Assembly: GCA_005223375.1 (NCBI GenBank)
Contig: RXOD01006009.1
Coordinates: forward strand, 1 to 11,638
From: Amoebophrya sp. AT5.2
Lineage: Eukaryota > Sar > Dinophyceae > Syndiniales > Amoebophryaceae
Reading direction: 5' to 3'
DNA: 11,638 nt
The position numbers were made by a program, and so were the translations under genes. Shown here piece after piece: positions 8,469 to 11,638 of the stretch; the stretch's first letter is position 1; each line of letters begins with the position of its first letter. The notes under the pieces were generated by a model. That model had not been told where the DNA came from and did not search any database. It saw only the letters and a program-made list of their open reading frames with translations.

Positions 8469-9177
8469 AGTTCTAAACAAGTGTGTGCAAGTTTCTCGCA
8501 CTACTTGATCACGTGCTGCTGCCCCCGCCGCAGAAGGTGCACCAGACATGACTCATAGATGCCCAGCCAGCTGAACTTGAACAATCGACGCGATGGAAAC
8601 AAAAGTATAGCCTACCTCACATCAAGAAGAAACGATCGATGCATGATTGAACTGAAGATGAGTGCCCTGACCCTGTATCATTTGAGAATCTGTGGGAACA
8701 ACGACTGAAATAACGTGGGTTACCGCTTCATTTTCAGATAAAACCTAACGACCTCTTCTATCATCGAAGATCTATCACACAAAATTGAAAACACTACGAC
8801 TGCCGTGCCGGGTCGTTGTCGTGTGCTACAGCGAACCCTGCCCCTGGAGGACGATGAAATTCAAATTTGGGTGCAGGTTCGTACTAATGTGCGGCGCACC
8901 ATGAGCATGACGATGACGTTGCGACGGCCGGAGAGACGAGAGAGAGAGAGAGAGAGACCAGACCTGACCTTACAGTACGCTTCTTTCGACGCAAATCTAT
9001 CTGTGCTGCAGCTTGATGGTGAACGTGAAGATGACCACGCAGATTTATATCAATCTAATCAAGGGCTACAGCGCCTTCAAAATCAATGTCGAGAGTGTAA
9101 TTGTTGAATCGATAATTTCTCCGCCATTGAATGACGAGGACACGACCGACCAGCCAGCCTCGCCTAACAACATCACG
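8469..9177 (+). other. spacer between the AlkB fusion gene and the Cys-rich gene
   Basis: It holds the 3' end of the AlkB gene and the leader of the next one. I see no AATAAA, no RNA gene and no convincing TATA box. An in-frame extension of the downstream ORF back to ATG 9016 exists (MVNVKMTTQIYINLIKGYS), but it would bury the signal peptide, so I treat it as untranslated. Confidence 0.5.
8938..8957 (+). repeat. (GA)10 microsatellite
   Basis: Ten perfect GA units in the spacer, with related GAGAGAC just before. Likely length-polymorphic. Confidence 0.95.
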
Positions 9178-11536
9178 ATGACGATGCAGGGCCCGCTCTT
9201 GCGTATGGTTAGGCTGGTTTCGCTCACCTCCACCATCCAAACGAGCCCCGCTTCCGCCCAGTCTTGCGTCGACAGCGGCACTGCGTCCCAGTGCGCCGAC
9301 TTTGCGAAATCCTTCAATTGCTACGACGACATGGGCGCCCAGTGCCGTGCCCTTCACGGAACTACAAGCACGAACCCCAGCAGCTGCGTTCAGCTCACCG
9401 GCGTGAAGATGACGGACTTATGTTGTGGCACCTGCGCCTCGTGCGGGGACTTCCACTGGCAGTGCGAGACGGAGTACTCGCAGCACGCTGGGTGCAACGA
9501 GGACCTCGGCGTCGTCTGTCGCGAGCTGCTCGGCCCGAACGACGCCGCCACGGGCTGCGGGCAGCTGAACAGCCGGCTGGTGAAGCTGGATTGCTGCCGC
9601 TCCTGCCGCCTGGTGGAGGCTTCGGACGTCCCCACGCTGATGCGCATGGAGTGCAACGCGGACGAAGCGCTTCGCAAGAAGTACAACGCGGACTACGCGG
9701 CGGGATTCAACACCCTGAAGAACACGAACGGCTGCAGCGAGCAAGCGCTGCACGACCCGTTGGGGCACTGGCCGCGGCTGCCCGTGGTGTGCCGGCAGGG
9801 CCTGTGCTCGGCGTGGTTTGCGACGTACGCGCCGGGGTGCAGCTGCTTCACGGACAAGAGGGACACGGCGACTGCGTTGAAGGAAAGGTGCAGCGACACG
9901 CTGTGGGGAGCCAGCTTGTACGGAGGACTGGACCTGGGCGGGCAGGCGGAACTGTGCGCGAACTTCGCATTCGTGGCGGGACGGGTACGGGAAACGGACC
10001 TGCCGATGAGCAACGCCGACGAAATTTTTGCGGTAAAAAAGAAGCTGGCAGGAATCTTTCAAGTGGACACGTACACGAGGTAACCGACGTCCTCGCGACT
10101 CTTGTCTCATTTCTTGCGTGCAAAAAAAAATTTTAGAAGTATACTAGAAAGTAGTTTTAGGTAGCGTAGCTGGAGCTGCGCAATGAAAGTGATATGAATG
10201 CTTGTAAATCTTCATCTTGTTCAACAACGAACACCATGGTCGCACATTCGTTCTCCACAGGTATTTCTGGATTACTGAGGCTGCGCTAGTGAACCCTTCT
10301 GATGTTTCCCTGGGTTGGAACTACAAGCTTGTGATCGGCATCGGCTCCCGGCGCTTTCTCGAAGCGACGTTCGTGCCCGGGATCGGTGCGTTGCAATGGA
10401 CGGCCATTGAGTACTACAATATGGAGGGGCCGATGCCGCTCGGCATCCAAACCAGCGCTCCGAACAGTGCCGGCGACGGACAGAACGTGATGACCTTTCC
10501 GACGACGACCACGAGCGAGCCGCCAACCTCCACGACAGCTACGCCAGGTGGGAGTGGCGATGACGGCGATTCTTCGGACGGTAACTCGACAAACAGCAGT
10601 ACTAGTGCGGGAAGCGCGGTTGTTACGTCCACCAGTACCTCTACCACTACCACGACGCTGCGTGCGGCAGGCTTTGCCGATTTTCAGGGCCTTCTAGCAC
10701 AGATCATGTCGACGAGCGAGGGTTCGGGGGTAGCGACGTCGGTCGCGGCGCCACTGCCGCAGACGGTCTCGTGTCGCAACCCGACTAACGACGGTAGCGG
10801 CGCGACTCTGGCTGAAGGTGGGAGGCAGTTGCTGGAGCTTCCTTCGATGTTGTCCCGAAGAAAGCTAGAGGAACAGCTCGGGAACTACACAATTTCCGAG
10901 CGAGCTTTCGAAGCAGGCGGGGAGACGAAAGCAGAAGGGCTCGCGGCGGTGCAACAAGATATTCTTGTTGCATTTCAGCATCTGGTGCATGGCGAAGATC
11001 ATGACAGGTAAACACATAAGTGCTAGATTTGAACGTGAAAATACGGAGGTTGTACAGCAGCGCGGCCATGACAAGTGTGCTGCAGCGGCTGAGGAATCAA
11101 CAACAAAGTGCACTTTCCTTCCCTCACTGCCTGAAACGGCACGAATATCGCACGACTCTGCCTTTGCTGTGCTTTGTTTTCGGCACGCGCAAGACTTGGT
11201 GGATATTAAATTGATTCGTATTTGCTGGGCGCCAGGTTGGCAAAAAAAGTCGGCAAAATGATCGCGTACCCTCTCATGACTTTTTCTACAAGGAAGGAAT
11301 CGTTAATATCGTACAAGCAAGCTGCAGCCTTGGTCCTGAACTTGATCAGCATTCCGAATGATTCGGTGGCGGAGCCGGAGATGTTCTCTACTTTACTCGC
11401 TGTCCTTGTACGCGGAGCGAGTGAAATTCCGATGAAGTACAACATGGCGCTAGAAAGCAGGCAACATATTTCGAATTTTCGACAAGAGCGGCGCCCACGC
11501 GCGCGTAGAAAGATTCTTTTTCCCGGCTATAAATAA
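9178..11536 (+). CDS. secreted/surface Cys-rich protein with twin eight-Cys modules and Ser/Thr-rich linker, spliced
   Basis: Exons are 9178-10079, 10261-11007 and probably 11236-11536, both introns in phase 2, giving about 649 residues (550 if translation stops at TAA 11009). ATG 9178 was chosen because it opens a moderately hydrophobic leader (LLRMVRLVSL, ending ASAQ before the first Cys), consistent with secretion; ATG 9016 is upstream in frame. Residues 30-143 contain two tandem modules, each C..C..C..C..C..CC..C, faintly like ShK-type disulfide domains but with eight cysteines. Residues about 145-375 form an unrecognised domain with further Cys (CRQGLCSAWFATYAPGCSCF). About 379-436 is a Ser/Thr/Pro/Gly linker of the mucin kind, probably O-glycosylated. 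The C-terminal part is helical and polar. The fold and ligand are unknown. An extracellular or lumenal place is inferred from the Cys pattern and leader. The first splice junction is well supported, the second less so. Confidence 0.7.
9265..9606 (+). repeat. tandem duplicated eight-cysteine modules
   Basis: Module 1 (9265-9435) has spacing C-x8-C-x8-C-x7-C-x13-C-x11-CC-x2-C. Module 2 (9442-9606) has C-x6-C-x9-C-x7-C-x12-C-x11-CC-x2-C. Shared non-Cys residues include the small/acidic D-x-G before Cys 4, R-x-L-x-G after Cys 4, and Q-L five to six residues into the last loop. Each would form four disulfides. Confidence 0.8.
10080..10260 (+). other. intron 1 of the Cys-rich gene (181 bases, phase 2)
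   Basis: The donor is CGAG|GTAACC and the acceptor TTCTCCACAG|GTA. Unspliced, the donor reads AGG TAA, an immediate stop; spliced, it reads DTYTR-YFWITEAALV. It contains a run of nine A and is AT-rich. AGGTA lies at both junctions. Confidence 0.8.
11008..11235 (+). other. probable intron 2 of the Cys-rich gene (228 bases, phase 2)
   Basis: The donor GACAG|GTAAAC mirrors that of intron 1, again making AGG TAA if retained. The best acceptor in matching phase is GGGCGCCAG|GTT ending at 11235, which opens a 99-codon frame (LAKKVGKMIAYPLMTF...). The acceptor lacks a pyrimidine tract, so an ending at TAA 11009-11011 remains possible. Confidence 0.5.
11528..11535 (+). promoter_or_regulatory. TATA-box-like TATAAATA
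   Basis: A perfect TATAAATA after a GC-rich stretch, overlapping the last codons and stop of the putative third exon of the Cys-rich gene. It could be a core promoter for a gene beyond the window, or chance. The remaining 100 bases (11537-11638) hold no gene; a small imperfect hairpin (TAGATAC/GTATCTA, 11578-11603) is the only structure seen. Confidence 0.25.
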
Positions 11537-11638
11537 TGTATCTCGCTCGAAGTAGATTCGCATTCGTATGCCCCGATTAGATACTACATAGATAGCGTAT
11601 CTATTATTATACCGTAGCGATACCATTCGCACAGCGCA

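Noticed and set aside
8209..8508. + strand frame of 100 codons overlapping the RGG tail (Ala/Val/Thr/Glu-rich)
   Set aside because: A shifted reading of RGG-coding DNA; the RG-rich frame is continuous with the AlkB domain. Dual coding cannot be excluded but nothing supports it.
7446..8549. Long open frame (367 codons) on the - strand, antisense to AlkB exon 3
   Set aside because: It lies opposite a GC-rich exon with clear catalytic motifs on the + strand; its Ala/Arg/Val-rich translation has no recognisable domain and mirrors the codon bias of the + strand.
9418..10110. 230-codon - strand frame over the Cys-rich gene
   Set aside because: Shadow frame, Arg/Val/Pro-rich, no domain.
9264..10136. 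290-codon + strand alternative frame over the Cys-rich gene
   Set aside because: Arg/Gly/Ala-rich shadow of a GC-rich exon; the other frame has regular Cys spacing and correct splice junctions.
11612..11618. CCGTAGC resembling the first bases of the dinoflagellate spliced leader
   Set aside because: Only seven bases match and the following sequence diverges; no donor follows at the right place.
1..11638. CRISPR arrays, tRNA/rRNA genes, transposase or integrase genes, viral genes
   Set aside because: None seen: no regularly spaced direct repeats with unique spacers, no tRNA cloverleaf, no DDE/reverse-transcriptase/capsid motifs in any frame.

Overview
This window reads as nuclear DNA of a eukaryote. 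All supportable genes lie on the + strand. They are interrupted by short GT-AG introns, lack bacterial ribosome-binding sites or operon spacing, and contain long disordered low-complexity proteins. All three standard stop codons end genes here (TAG, TGA, TAA), so the genetic code appears standard. Most of the intron acceptors are followed by G (AG|G), and all genes point the same way. That fits a compact protist genome, for example a dinoflagellate or related alveolate, but the lineage is an inference and cannot be fixed from sequence alone.

Layout. (1) About 64-848: a two- or three-exon gene for a small, charged, coiled-coil-rich protein, probably with an N-terminal signal or anchor segment. 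(2) 849-2121: mostly non-coding, with a possible 3'UTR intron and two weak small-membrane-protein candidates. (3) 2122-8468: the main gene, three exons and about 2,000 residues. It has a huge SR/K-rich, repeat-bearing, disordered N-terminal part, then a Pro/Gly/Asn/Met-rich part, an acidic serine-rich part, a clear AlkB-type Fe(II)/2-oxoglutarate dioxygenase domain, and an RG/RGG-rich tail. (4) 8469-9177: spacer with a GA microsatellite. (5) 9178 to about 11536: a probable secreted or surface protein with two tandem eight-cysteine modules, an unrecognised middle domain and a mucin-like Ser/Thr linker, in two or three exons. (6) 11537-11638: no gene seen.

The most interesting object is the AlkB fusion. 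The catalytic residues (HxD, distal His, and the R-x5-R of the RxNxTxR-type motif) are all present, and the enzyme is embedded between SR-like and RGG-like RNA-protein interaction regions. That suggests, without proving, a nucleic-acid demethylase tethered to RNA-processing bodies. No functional link between the genes is visible; they look like independent neighbours in a co-oriented gene array.
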